A stretch of DNA of 27,909 nucleotides from JAKORR01 sp964608495. Its GTDB lineage: Bacteria; Armatimonadota; Zipacnadia; Zipacnadales; FEN-943. A program made the translations under genes and the position numbers. The stretch's first letter is position 1. Every line of letters starts with the position of its first letter. The stretch spans positions 1 to 27,909 of the forward strand of contig CAZSOQ010000043.1 of NCBI GenBank assembly GCA_964608495.1. The letters are read 5' to 3'. Shown here in pieces: positions 1-8,237 of this stretch. Under the pieces are notes generated by a model that did no database searches, was not told the DNA's origin, and worked only from the letters and a program-made list of their open reading frames with translations.

Positions 1-51
1 CCCATCGCACCCCGGACCACGCCGCCTCGCCCACCCCCCGCCGGAACCTTC

Positions 52-80
52 TTGCCCACCCGGTGTCAACACGTTAGAAT
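52..80 (+). promoter_or_regulatory. Putative sigma-70-type promoter for the STN-like gene
   Basis: A -35-like TTGCCC lies at 52-57 and a -10-like TAGAAT at 75-80, with a 17-nt spacer. Transcription would start near 87, just before a GGAGAG ribosome-binding site at 91-96. Spacing and position both fit the GTG start at 104. It is recognised by eye only. Confidence 0.55.
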
Positions 81-103
81 CTTCCTCCTGGGAGAGTGAC
101 GCC

Positions 104-1069
104 GTGGTTCGAGCGCCGCTGGTGCTGGGGTTGCTTGTGGTGACCGTGTCGGTGTCCTGGGCCCAGATCGGGCCCCCGACCCTCACCATGCCCGAACCCG
201 CCTCGGCCGACGAGGCGGCCGTCAAGATAGACCTTCAGGATAGACCCGTGGCCGAGGTCCTGGCCCAGCTCTCGGCCGCCAGCGGTTACCTGTTCCTTGC
301 CGAGCCGTCTCTGCGCGATACAAAGGTGACGCTCCAGGCCGAGGAGAAGCCCTTCGAGCTTGTCGCCAAGCTGTCGCGCGAGATCATGGCCTACCCCTAT
401 GGCGCCTTCTTCTTCTGCACTGAACAGCAGGTGCCGACCAAGGAGCCTAAGGTCCCCTTCCGCGACACGAAGGTAACCGTCCAGGTGGCCGACACCGATA
501 CCGCCCTCGCTCTGGACCTGGTGGCCCTCAGCGGCAAGCTCAAGCTCCTCGCCACCCAAGAGGTCCTCCAGCAGAAGCCTCAGGTGAGCCTCGACCTCCA
601 GGACGTCCCGACCGAGCAGGCTCTCACCACCGTCGCCGAATCCCTCCAGTGCAAGCTCGCCAGGGGGCTCCTACTCGTCAAGGTTGACCCGGAAACCCTC
701 TTCCAGCAGTTCCTGAGCCTGCCCACCGCCGAGCAGGAGCGCCTCCTCCTCGAGGGCACCAGGCGCCTGCAGGAGATGAACCTGACCGGCGAAGAGATAG
801 ACCACCATCTGGACGAGGCCATGAAGCAGTTCTGGGAGATGCCCAAGCCCCAACGGATGCTCATTGTCCAGGCCCTCGCCGGCCGAATCGGCGTCGCCGC
901 GGAGCGTATGTCCCGCTTCTCGAACGCGAGCCTTCAGCAGCTTTCCACCGCCTGGAAGCCCCTGATCCAGCGCGGCGTGGGCAGATTCCTGACCCTCCCC
1001 GCCGACCGCCAGGCCGAACTGGCGCCCGTGATTCAGGCCATCCAGAAGCTGCCCCTCAAGTGGCAGTGA
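104..1069 (+). CDS. Exported protein with two STN/secretin-like modules
   Basis: A 321-residue protein starting at GTG, with GGAGAG 7 nt upstream. Residues 1-20 form a signal peptide with likely cleavage after Ser-Trp-Ala. The next part repeats a fold: residues about 40-95 and about 120-200 each show the beta-alpha-beta pattern of secretin and TonB short N-terminal (STN) domains, with 'IDLQDRPVAEVLAQLSAASG' in the first and 'LDLQDVPTEQALTTVAESL' in the second. An RDTKVT(L/V)Q motif occurs twice. The last 110 residues look helical and charged. There is no secretin pore domain or TonB barrel, so this is a standalone periplasmic or surface protein. The prepilin gene follows 86 bp downstream, which hints at a role near a type II or IV pilus-like apparatus, but that is inference. 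The STN assignment rests on pattern recognition only. Confidence 0.72.
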   Translation: MVRAPLVLGLLVVTVSVSWAQIGPPTLTMPEPASADEAAVKIDLQDRPVAEVLAQLSAASGYLFLAEPSLRDTKVTLQAEEKPFELVAKLSREIMAYPYGAFFFCTEQQVPTKEPKVPFRDTKVTVQVADTDTALALDLVALSGKLKLLATQEVLQQKPQVSLDLQDVPTEQALTTVAESLQCKLARGLLLVKVDPETLFQQFLSLPTAEQERLLLEGTRRLQEMNLTGEEIDHHLDEAMKQFWEMPKPQRMLIVQALAGRIGVAAERMSRFSNASLQQLSTAWKPLIQRGVGRFLTLPADRQAELAPVIQAIQKLPLKWQ

Positions 1070-1155
1070 TGACCGCCCTCGAGTTTCGCTCTACAATGAT
1101 GGAGGAATACTCCCACCAGTAAGGGTGGCTGCCCTGCCTTCAGGGGAGGCGCTAA

Positions 1156-1710
1156 ATGCGAAGAGCCTTCACTCTCATAGAGTTGCTCGTTGTCATCGCC
1201 ATCATCGCGATTCTCGCCAGTATCCTGTTCCCGGTCTTCTCGCGCGCCCGGGCCCAGGCCCGCAAGACCAAGTGTGCCAGCAATCTCCGTCAGATCGGCT
1301 TGGCCGTGCAGATGTACGCTCAGGACTTCGACGAGCTACTACCCCTTTGTGATACCCGCGAGGACGCCGACGGCCTTCCCCTCGACGACTCCCCGGCCAT
1401 CTTCTACTGCCTCAGCCCCTACACCCGCAACAACCACATCTTTCGCTGTCCCGAGGACTCTTCCTGGTACAGAGCCCTCGCCGACGGCGGCCACGGTTGG
1501 GGTATCCTCAGCTACGGCTGGGTCTACGTCTTCAACGGCCAGCCCGTGGACGGCGCGACCTTCCTCGGCCTTGACCTCACGCAGTTTCCCTACCTGCTCG
1601 ATGCCGAGAACTTCCACGACCGCAACACCCAGCAGATCGCCAAGAACGGCCTGTGGCTCGACGGCCATGTGAAGTACCTCACCAGGGAGCCCGAGGGGAT
1701 GCCCGGCTAA
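1156..1710 (+). CDS. Type II pseudopilin-like prepilin (DUF1559/H-X9-DG-like family)
   Basis: A 184-residue protein with a class III prepilin leader. The short basic MRRA is followed by the cleavage site before Phe5, then the hydrophobic helix FTLIELLVVIAIIAIL with Glu at mature position 5. The helix continues into SILFPVFSRARAQARKTKC and a conserved 'SNLRQIGLAVQMYAQDFDE' segment, and near the C-terminus comes WLDGHVKYL. Such proteins occur in many copies in Planctomycetota, Lentisphaerota, Verrucomicrobiota and Armatimonadota; the ILFPVFSRAR wording is most like Armatimonadota. The residue before cleavage is Ala rather than the usual Gly. The start ATG has GGGAGG about 6 nt upstream. The mature protein would be held by its helix in the inner membrane or assembled into a fibre after prepilin-peptidase processing. 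Its exact role in these phyla is unknown. Confidence 0.9.
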   Translation: MRRAFTLIELLVVIAIIAILASILFPVFSRARAQARKTKCASNLRQIGLAVQMYAQDFDELLPLCDTREDADGLPLDDSPAIFYCLSPYTRNNHIFRCPEDSSWYRALADGGHGWGILSYGWVYVFNGQPVDGATFLGLDLTQFPYLLDAENFHDRNTQQIAKNGLWLDGHVKYLTREPEGMPG

Positions 1711-1857
1711 CGGCCGGCCTCGCCCGAGCTTCCGCCTGCCCAGGCGCCGCGGCCCCCCGGCCTGCGGCGCCGCCGACTGACGGCCTCCCCCACACCATGT
1801 CGCCGGCCCGCCCGCCCAGCGCCTTGCCCACGCTGGTGCCCTGGAGGGGTGGGCTGG

Positions 1858-1866
1858 TGGTATGCT
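1858..1866 (+). promoter_or_regulatory. Putative extended -10 promoter for the GH42-like gene
   Basis: TGG followed by TATGCT makes an extended -10 element (TGn-TATnnT) with no good -35 box. It lies about 35 bp before the ATG at 1902 and just before the ribosome-binding site GGGAGG at 1884-1889. The same 11 bases, GGTGGTATGCT, form the -10 region of the sigma-factor gene at 18328-18338 on the other strand. Confidence 0.42.
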
Positions 1867-1901
1867 TGGCATCGCCGGACGGCGGGAGGCGACGACAAGA
1901 G

Positions 1902-4900
1902 ATGCTGATCACCGGGATTCCGTCGGGAAGAAGCCCCACGCGACGTCCTTGGGCGTCGCTGGCGGCCATCGCCGCACTCGTGGCCTGCCTGGCCGTGCCC
2001 GGCCCGCGGCGAGCGTACGCCGAGCGGCTCCCGGGCGAGTACCTGAACGACATCACCGCCAACCTCGTCACGCCCCACGTACCCTGGGCGAAGCACTGGG
2101 CCCAGGGCAAGCTGCGTGTCTTCTTCATCACACCCTTCAATGGCGCCGCGCGCGAGGTCGCCGAGGTATGGCAGAGGGCCGACATCGAGGTCTTCGGCGA
2201 GACCACACCCTCGACCTACGAGCTCGGCCGCACCCAGGGCTGCTTCAGGGACGTGGAGGGCACGGCGCCCGAGGAGAAGGCCGAGCGGCTCGCGCTGAAG
2301 CTCACCCAGGCCCGCTACGACGTCTTCGTGGTGGGCAACGTGCAGTGGACGGCGCTGCCGCCGAGGGTGCAGTACCTGATGCTCAAGCAGGTGGCCGACG
2401 GCGCCGGGCTGGTGGTGGTCTTCCCCCAGGGGCTGCGCGAGGAGCTGGCCCGCCATCCGCTCGAGCAGGACCGCGAGTGGATCGCCGCCGGCGTACCCCT
2501 GCGCGCGCTGCCCTTCTTCGCGGACAGCGCCGGTGCCCTGGCCACGCTCGCCGAGGAGGAGAGCCTTGACCGGCGCGTCGTCACCACCTACGCCGCGGGC
2601 AAGGGACGCGTGGCCCTGCTGGACTACGGCGTCGAGCACAGGTTCGAGCCCTGCACCGGCGGCCAGGGCCTGACGCCGCCGGGGCCCTTCACCTTCGCCA
2701 GCCCCACCTACTACGAGTACTACACGGGCCTGGTGCTGCGGGTGATCCTTTGGGCCGGAGCGAAGACCCCGGACGTGCGCCTTGCCCTGCCGACCCGCGA
2801 GCCCCTGGCCGCCAGCACCGACACGCCGACGAGCGTCACGGTGGCGCTGCACCTGGCGGACAGACCACCGGCGGCGCTGCGCCTGGCCTGGACCCTCAAG
2901 GACCGCTGGGGTGAGGAGGAGGGCAGGGGTGAGCTTGCCCCGCTTGCCCAGGCCGGGCGGGCCGCGGCGACGCTGGACCTGCCCCCGCTCAAGGCCGGCG
3001 TGCATTTCCTGGACCTGCTAGTCGACTCGGAGCGTGGCCGCGAGGACTGGGGCACGATGGCCGTGGTGGCCCCGTCCCCGGTGGAGTTGCGGGGCCTGGC
3101 CGCTCGGCGCGTGGGCGAGGGCCTGGACAGGTTCGCCCTGAGCGGCGAGATGCTCGGCGAGCCGCCCACCGGCACCGAGCTCGAGGTCACCGCGATGGAC
3201 AACTACGACCGCGTGCTGGGCAGCGTTTCCGAGCCCCTCCCGCCCGGCAGATTCGAGCAGGAGGTCAAGCTGCCCACCGGCGGCCTGGTCGTGAGCCGCT
3301 GCCTGCGCCTGCGGGCCCGCCTGGTCGTCGGCCCGCGGGTGCTGGCCGAGGAGGAGGTGGCCCTGGCAGCCCCCAGGCCCGTCCAGGACGAGTACCCGGT
3401 TTGCATGTGGGGCATGATGCCCGGCTACGTGGGGCACCTGGCCGCGCAGCGCCTCCGGGAGCTGGGCTTCAACCTCGTCCTCGGCGCGCCCACTGCCGAC
3501 TTCGCGCGCAACCTCGCCCTCCACGACCTGGGCCACATCCCCTACTGCACGCGGCTCTACGAGCGACCCAACTTCACCGACGCCGCCGGCATCGCCGACA
3601 CCATGAAGTCGCTGGCGGGCAAGGGCCGGGAGCTGGGGCCCTACAGGCCCCACGTCTACTCGCTCGGCGACGAGAACGCCATTCCCGGCGATCTGGGCGT
3701 CCTCGAGGAAGACCGTCCCTTCCTGCGCGAGTTCCTGCGGGAGCGCTACGGCGACGACTTGACGGCGCTCAACGAGGCCTGGGGCACGCAGTTCACGGCC
3801 TGGGAGGCCGTCGAGGCCCTCAGCTCAGCCCAAGCCCGCGAGACGGGCAAGTTCACGGCCTACCACGACCTGATGTGCTTCCGTGAGCAGCTCTACGCCC
3901 AGCGCCACAAGGACTGCAAGGCGGCGATCCAGAGCACCGACCCGGAAGCCCGCGTGGGAGCCGAGGGCTCGGAGGAGGGCGACCTCGAGCTGACCACCGA
4001 CGGTCTGGACTTCTGGGGGCCCTACCGCCAGGTGCGCTACAACACGCTCTTGCGCTCCGTGGCCCCGCGCGACCTGGTCCGCGGCAACTGGTTCGGGGGC
4101 TACCGCAGCCAGCGCACCGACCCACGCCTGCTGCCCGAGTTCCTGTGGAGCGCCCTCTTCGATGGCAACAACCTCATCCAGTACTTTGCCCTGGCCACGC
4201 TTGAGACGCTGTTCACCACCGACTACTCGCTGACCTACTACAACCAGTGGTACTGGGACGACTTCCAGGCCATCCTCGACGGCCCGGCCCAGCTCTCTCA
4301 GCGCGCTGACTACGACTACGACGCCGTCGCCCTCCTCCACAGCCAGGCCTCCGTGCACATGAACGACATGGAGGGCGGCCCGGGGCGGTATGCGCAGGCG
4401 CACACGGCCCTGCTCCAGGCCCTGGGCGAGGCGTGGCTGCAGCATTACTACGTGACCGACCGCCATCCCGACGACGTCAACGGCCGGGGCATCAAGCTGC
4501 TCTTCCTGCCCTGTGGGCGGGCGCTCAGCGACGAGGTGTGCGCGGCGCTGCGCCGGTTCGTCGAGGCCGGCGGCGTGCTGGTGGCCGACGTGCGTCCCGC
4601 CGTGACCGACGAGCACTGCCGCGCGCGCGAGGCCAGCGCTCTCGCGGACCTCTTCGGCGTCAGGATGGGCGGGCGCCCGGCGCCCGTCAGCGGCGCGTGC
4701 GAGATCACGGGCGAGGTCTCCTGGAGCGGCGGGAAGCTCACGCTGGCGGGTCCTCGCCTTGAGGCGGTCGTCGCCGACGGTTCCGTGGCGACGGCGGGCA
4801 AGGCGCTGGGCACCGTCGAGGGCGCCCCGGTCGTGGTCTGCAATCCCGTGGGCCAGGGCCTGGCCGTGCTGCTCAACTTCGGCGTCGAGGCCTACGAGAC

Positions 4901-5525
4901 CCGGCCCCCCGCCGCGCGAGAGCCGCTGGTCGCGCTCGTGCGAGCGCTGAGCGAGGCGGCGGGCGTGACGCCGCTGGTCCGAGCGCTGGGCCGCGACGGC
5001 AGGCCCTTGCCCGACTGCCGGCTGGCCCGCTTCCGCTACGGCGACACGACGCTCCACGGCGTGCTGCTCGGCGCCTCGCACGACGGCCCCACAGAGGCCG
5101 TGCTCAGGTTCGCCGGCCCGGCGCATCTCTATGACACTCTCGCGGGCGCCTACCTCGGCCGCACGGACCAGGCCCGGCTCAGGCTCGAGCCCGGCCACGG
5201 CCGGATCCTCTGTGCCCTGCCGGAGAAGCTGGAAAGCTTGAGGCTGCAGACGCCCCGCACGACCCGGGCCGGCACGGCGATGGCCGTACGGGTCGGGCTC
5301 TCGGGCGCGGCGGGCAGGCACCTCGTGAGGCTGCACGCGATCGGGCCCGACGGCGCCAGGCGCAGGTACTACGACCGGAGCGTGACGGTCCAGAGCAGCC
5401 GGGGCGAGACCGTCGTGCCCTTTGCGGTGAACGACGCGCCGGGGCAGTGGACGCTCGAGGCCCACGAGGTGGCGACGGGTGTGGGCGCGAAGGCGACGGT
5501 CGAGCTGATGGCGCGAGAGCACTAG
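1902..5525 (+). CDS. Large exported GH42-like glycoside hydrolase with GATase-like domains
   Basis: A 1207-residue protein from the ATG at 1902. The frame stays open upstream to 1653, but that part overlaps the prepilin gene and lacks a ribosome-binding site. Residues 1-40 are a signal peptide (Arg-Arg before the hydrophobic core, cleavage after RAYA). Residues about 50-290 form a Rossmann/GATase-like domain, and about 300-490 are beta-rich linkers. A TIM-barrel-like region follows from about 500: 'YSLGDENAIP' puts Glu591 where family 42 enzymes carry the acid/base, and 'RERYGDDLTALNEAWGTQF' is a strong GH42 signature. Residues about 803-930 resemble the beta-galactosidase trimerisation (GATase1-like) domain, and the end is Ig-like. 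I could not place the catalytic nucleophile, so activity is unproven. True GH42 beta-galactosidases have about 650-700 residues, so this is much longer. The GHL6-like gene follows after 60 bp. The GGGAGG at 1884-1889 lies 12 nt from the ATG, somewhat far. Confidence 0.82.
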   Translation: MLITGIPSGRSPTRRPWASLAAIAALVACLAVPGPRRAYAERLPGEYLNDITANLVTPHVPWAKHWAQGKLRVFFITPFNGAAREVAEVWQRADIEVFGETTPSTYELGRTQGCFRDVEGTAPEEKAERLALKLTQARYDVFVVGNVQWTALPPRVQYLMLKQVADGAGLVVVFPQGLREELARHPLEQDREWIAAGVPLRALPFFADSAGALATLAEEESLDRRVVTTYAAGKGRVALLDYGVEHRFEPCTGGQGLTPPGPFTFASPTYYEYYTGLVLRVILWAGAKTPDVRLALPTREPLAASTDTPTSVTVALHLADRPPAALRLAWTLKDRWGEEEGRGELAPLAQAGRAAATLDLPPLKAGVHFLDLLVDSERGREDWGTMAVVAPSPVELRGLAARRVGEGLDRFALSGEMLGEPPTGTELEVTAMDNYDRVLGSVSEPLPPGRFEQEVKLPTGGLVVSRCLRLRARLVVGPRVLAEEEVALAAPRPVQDEYPVCMWGMMPGYVGHLAAQRLRELGFNLVLGAPTADFARNLALHDLGHIPYCTRLYERPNFTDAAGIADTMKSLAGKGRELGPYRPHVYSLGDENAIPGDLGVLEEDRPFLREFLRERYGDDLTALNEAWGTQFTAWEAVEALSSAQARETGKFTAYHDLMCFREQLYAQRHKDCKAAIQSTDPEARVGAEGSEEGDLELTTDGLDFWGPYRQVRYNTLLRSVAPRDLVRGNWFGGYRSQRTDPRLLPEFLWSALFDGNNLIQYFALATLETLFTTDYSLTYYNQWYWDDFQAILDGPAQLSQRADYDYDAVALLHSQASVHMNDMEGGPGRYAQAHTALLQALGEAWLQHYYVTDRHPDDVNGRGIKLLFLPCGRALSDEVCAALRRFVEAGGVLVADVRPAVTDEHCRAREASALADLFGVRMGGRPAPVSGACEITGEVSWSGGKLTLAGPRLEAVVADGSVATAGKALGTVEGAPVVVCNPVGQGLAVLLNFGVEAYETRPPAAREPLVALVRALSEAAGVTPLVRALGRDGRPLPDCRLARFRYGDTTLHGVLLGASHDGPTEAVLRFAGPAHLYDTLAGAYLGRTDQARLRLEPGHGRILCALPEKLESLRLQTPRTTRAGTAMAVRVGLSGAAGRHLVRLHAIGPDGARRRYYDRSVTVQSSRGETVVPFAVNDAPGQWTLEAHEVATGVGAKATVELMAREH

Positions 5526-5536
5526 ACTCGGGCGTG

Positions 5537-5554
5537 GCACGGCCCAGGCCGTGC
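5537..5554 (+). other. Intergenic GC hairpin between the two glycosidase-like genes
   Basis: GCACGGC (5537-5543) and GCCGTGC (5548-5554) pair perfectly around a CCAG loop. An outer GGCGT (5531-5535) can pair with ACGCC (5562-5566). No T-tract follows, so an mRNA-stabilising or attenuating hairpin is as likely as a terminator. Confidence 0.4.
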
Positions 5555-5585
5555 TCTCCAGACGCCCCAGGGAGGTAGGTGCGGA

Positions 5586-8222
5586 ATGAGACTCGCGGAG
5601 CTGACGCTGTGCATAACGGCGGCGCTGATGCTGGCGCAGGCGGCGGCCGCGCAGGGCCCCGCTGACGCGCGCAGAGACTGGTACCGCAGCTCGATCGTCA
5701 ACCTTCACTTCGACAACCACTCGCGCCTGTTCGGCCAGGGCATGAGTGTGGACGAGATCGTCGAGATGCTGCGGCCGCTGCGGGTGAGCATGATCCAGGT
5801 CTCGGCGCGCAGCAACGGCGGGGCGACCTACCCCACGAAGGCCGGGGTGCCGGTGAAGGGCGCCGGAGAGTACGACACGCTGGCCGTCTGGCGCGAGGTC
5901 ACACGGCGCCTCGGCACGCGCCTGGGCATTTACATGAACACCATCGGCGACAAGCCCCTGCTGGACGCCAACCCCGGCAAGTGGCGGCGGGTCAACGCCG
6001 CCGGCGTCGTCTCCGGCGACCAGGTGTGCATCCTGCCGAGCGTGACGGGCACGGGCTACCTCGAGCAGGTGCACATCCCGCAGGTGCTGGAGATCGTCGA
6101 GCGCTACGACCCCGACAGCTTCTGGTTCGACGGTGACTGGTCCATCCGCGAGCCCTGCTACTGCGCCGAGTGTGTGGCGGCGTGGCGCAAGGAGACGGGC
6201 AAGGACGACCCGCCGAAGAGCGCGGAGGACGCCGACTGGCCCCGGTGGCTGGCCCTGTTCCAGCGGCGCCAGGATGAGTACAAGCGGGCCGTGGCCGACG
6301 CGATCCACGGCGCCAACCCACGGTGCATGTACACGAGCAATTGGTCGTGGATCGCCGCCCACTCGGACCCGCGCACCGCGCCCGACTGGGTGGACACCCT
6401 CAGCGCCGACGTCGGAGCGGGCACCAGCCAAGGCGCGACGCGCTGGCTGCGCTCGACGGTGCTCTACCTGCAGGCCCAGAACACGCCCTACGACATGCTC
6501 CCGGCCATCTACCCCAAGCCCGTGCGCTCGCTGCCGCGGATGATCCAGGAGTGCGGGCTGACGATGGCCGGTGGCGCCGTCTGCTACCTGTGGCTGAACA
6601 ACCTCAACGAGCGCCAGATGATGCACGGCCGCACCTGCGTGGACTTCGTGCGAGCTCGCGAGGCCGTTCTGGGGCCGACGGAGAGCGCCTCGCCGACCGC
6701 CGTGCTGGTGAGCGAGACGGGCTGGGCCCGGGAGGTCCGCGGCGGCGAGAAGGGCTTCTGGCAGAGGGATGCGGCGCTGGCCGCGGCTCTGAGCCTGCAG
6801 GAAGCGCACTACGCGCTCGACCTGGTGAACGAGGAGACCTTGCGGGCGCGAGCCGGGCAGTACAGCCTCGTGGTGATCCCCGACCAGCGCGCCGTCGCCG
6901 CCGAGACGGTGGCCGCGCTGCGGGACATTGCCGAGCGAGGCGGGACGGTCTTGCTCACCGGCGCCGCGCTGCTCGAGCCGACGGGCGAGAGCGCCGAGAT
7001 CGAGCGCCTGCTGGGTCTGCGGCGCCAGAGCCTCGACGGGACGGCGCGGTCCACGCTGCGCCTGGGCCAGACGGACTTCGTGCTCGCCGGTGCCTGGACG
7101 GCGACCCCCACTGACGCCGAGGTCCTGGCGACCCTCTCGGACGGCAGGCCGGGCCTGACGCGCAAGAGGCTCGGCGAAGGATGGCTGGCCTACCTATCGC
7201 TGCCCGAGATCGCCTACCCGGACTTCGACCGACCGCTCGCCTCAGCCGTCCGCGCCCTCGGGATCGGGCCGGTCGCCGTGCCCGACGCGGACCTGCAGCA
7301 GCCCCTGGCCTTCTCGCTGCGCCGGAGGGGCGCCGAGCTGCACCTGCACATCGTGGACCTGAGCACCCGGGTCAAGGGCGACCTCGTGGACCTGGACAGC
7401 ACCCACGCCACCGAGCCCAACCCGCCCATCGGGGAGCTCCAGCTTGCGATGCGTGCGGCCGGCCGGGTGCGCGGCGTGAAGGTCGTGCCCGAGACCACGG
7501 GTGTGCGGTGGCAGTGCGACGAGGGCTATCTGCTGGCGGGGCTGACCGACTTCCAGGACCACGCCGCGCTGATCATCGAGACGGATGGCGAGCCCTCGCT
7601 GCCCGCAGCATCGCTGGGTGCCGAGACCCCCTTGCCCACGGCCACGCCGCACCCCGTCCCGCGGGTGCTCCTGGCCGACGACTTCGAGACCGACGGCGGG
7701 CCGCTGGGGTCCTTCAGGAAGGAGGGCGTGGCGATCACGAACGAGACGGCCGCGACGGGCGCCCGCAGCCTGAGGTTCAGCGACGGCCCCGACTACGCCA
7801 AGCCCTTCTACCCGTACATCAACCCGGCCATGCCGCCCGCGCCGCTGAGGGGTCAGGTGCGCGTGTCGCTGGCTCTACGGCTGGAGGAAGGCGCGCGCGT
7901 GGTGATCGAGTGCCGCGACCACGAGCGATCCGGGCCGCTGGTGTGCTTCACTGAGGACGGCTCGGTGGAGGTGGACGGCGGCAAGGTGGGGACGGTGCCC
8001 CACGACGCCTGGTTCACCCTCCAGCTGACGCTGAGCCTGGAGGAGCCGTGGTACGACGGCCTGCTGCGCGTGCCGGGTCAGCAGGACCAGCCGCTGGGCA
8101 AGCACAAGTACCGGACGGAGGAATTCCGCCGCCCGGAGAGGCTCTACATCGTCGGCGACGGCACCCGGAAGGCGTCCTTCTACCTGGACGATGTCCTCGT
8201 CGAGCGCCTGCCCGAGGGATAG
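5586..8222 (+). CDS. Exported GHL6/GH29-like glycosidase with C-terminal lectin-like domain
   Basis: An 878-residue protein with a signal peptide over residues 1-22 (cleavage near AAA-Q) and GGAGGT 9 nt before the ATG. The first half looks like a TIM barrel of the hypothetical glycosyl hydrolase 6/alpha-L-fucosidase type. 'SFWFDGDW' places Asp182 where fucosidases carry the nucleophile. It is followed by the Cys cluster C191, C193, C196 and 'AAWRKETG', the usual layout in this group. Residues about 370-490 form a GATase1-like domain of the kind that follows the barrel in GH42 and GHL6 proteins. Residues about 696-875 are a concanavalin-like beta-sandwich starting at LLADDFETDGG. Substrate is unknown; fucose is only one possibility. 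It sits 60 bp after the GH42-like gene and 15 bp before the BNR gene, so the three are probably co-transcribed. Confidence 0.8.
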   Translation: MRLAELTLCITAALMLAQAAAAQGPADARRDWYRSSIVNLHFDNHSRLFGQGMSVDEIVEMLRPLRVSMIQVSARSNGGATYPTKAGVPVKGAGEYDTLAVWREVTRRLGTRLGIYMNTIGDKPLLDANPGKWRRVNAAGVVSGDQVCILPSVTGTGYLEQVHIPQVLEIVERYDPDSFWFDGDWSIREPCYCAECVAAWRKETGKDDPPKSAEDADWPRWLALFQRRQDEYKRAVADAIHGANPRCMYTSNWSWIAAHSDPRTAPDWVDTLSADVGAGTSQGATRWLRSTVLYLQAQNTPYDMLPAIYPKPVRSLPRMIQECGLTMAGGAVCYLWLNNLNERQMMHGRTCVDFVRAREAVLGPTESASPTAVLVSETGWAREVRGGEKGFWQRDAALAAALSLQEAHYALDLVNEETLRARAGQYSLVVIPDQRAVAAETVAALRDIAERGGTVLLTGAALLEPTGESAEIERLLGLRRQSLDGTARSTLRLGQTDFVLAGAWTATPTDAEVLATLSDGRPGLTRKRLGEGWLAYLSLPEIAYPDFDRPLASAVRALGIGPVAVPDADLQQPLAFSLRRRGAELHLHIVDLSTRVKGDLVDLDSTHATEPNPPIGELQLAMRAAGRVRGVKVVPETTGVRWQCDEGYLLAGLTDFQDHAALIIETDGEPSLPAASLGAETPLPTATPHPVPRVLLADDFETDGGPLGSFRKEGVAITNETAATGARSLRFSDGPDYAKPFYPYINPAMPPAPLRGQVRVSLALRLEEGARVVIECRDHERSGPLVCFTEDGSVEVDGGKVGTVPHDAWFTLQLTLSLEEPWYDGLLRVPGQQDQPLGKHKYRTEEFRRPERLYIVGDGTRKASFYLDDVLVERLPEG

Positions 8223-8237
8223 GGAGGCCCGTGCACC

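Noticed and set aside
1092..1097. TACAAT as a -10 box for the prepilin gene
   Set aside because: It has no acceptable -35 at 16-18 nt and no TG extension; the gene may be transcribed from upstream.
1653..1901. Upstream extension of the GH42-like frame
   Set aside because: It overlaps the prepilin gene, is Pro/Ala/Arg-rich, and would place a long non-signal stretch before a clear signal peptide. A start at 1902 fits better.
3825..6809. A 994-residue open frame on the minus strand opposite the GH42-like and GHL6-like genes
   Set aside because: It lies entirely opposite genes with strong family motifs, has Arg/His/Gly/Val-biased low-complexity translation and no recognisable domain. GC-rich antisense frames without stops are expected at this base composition.
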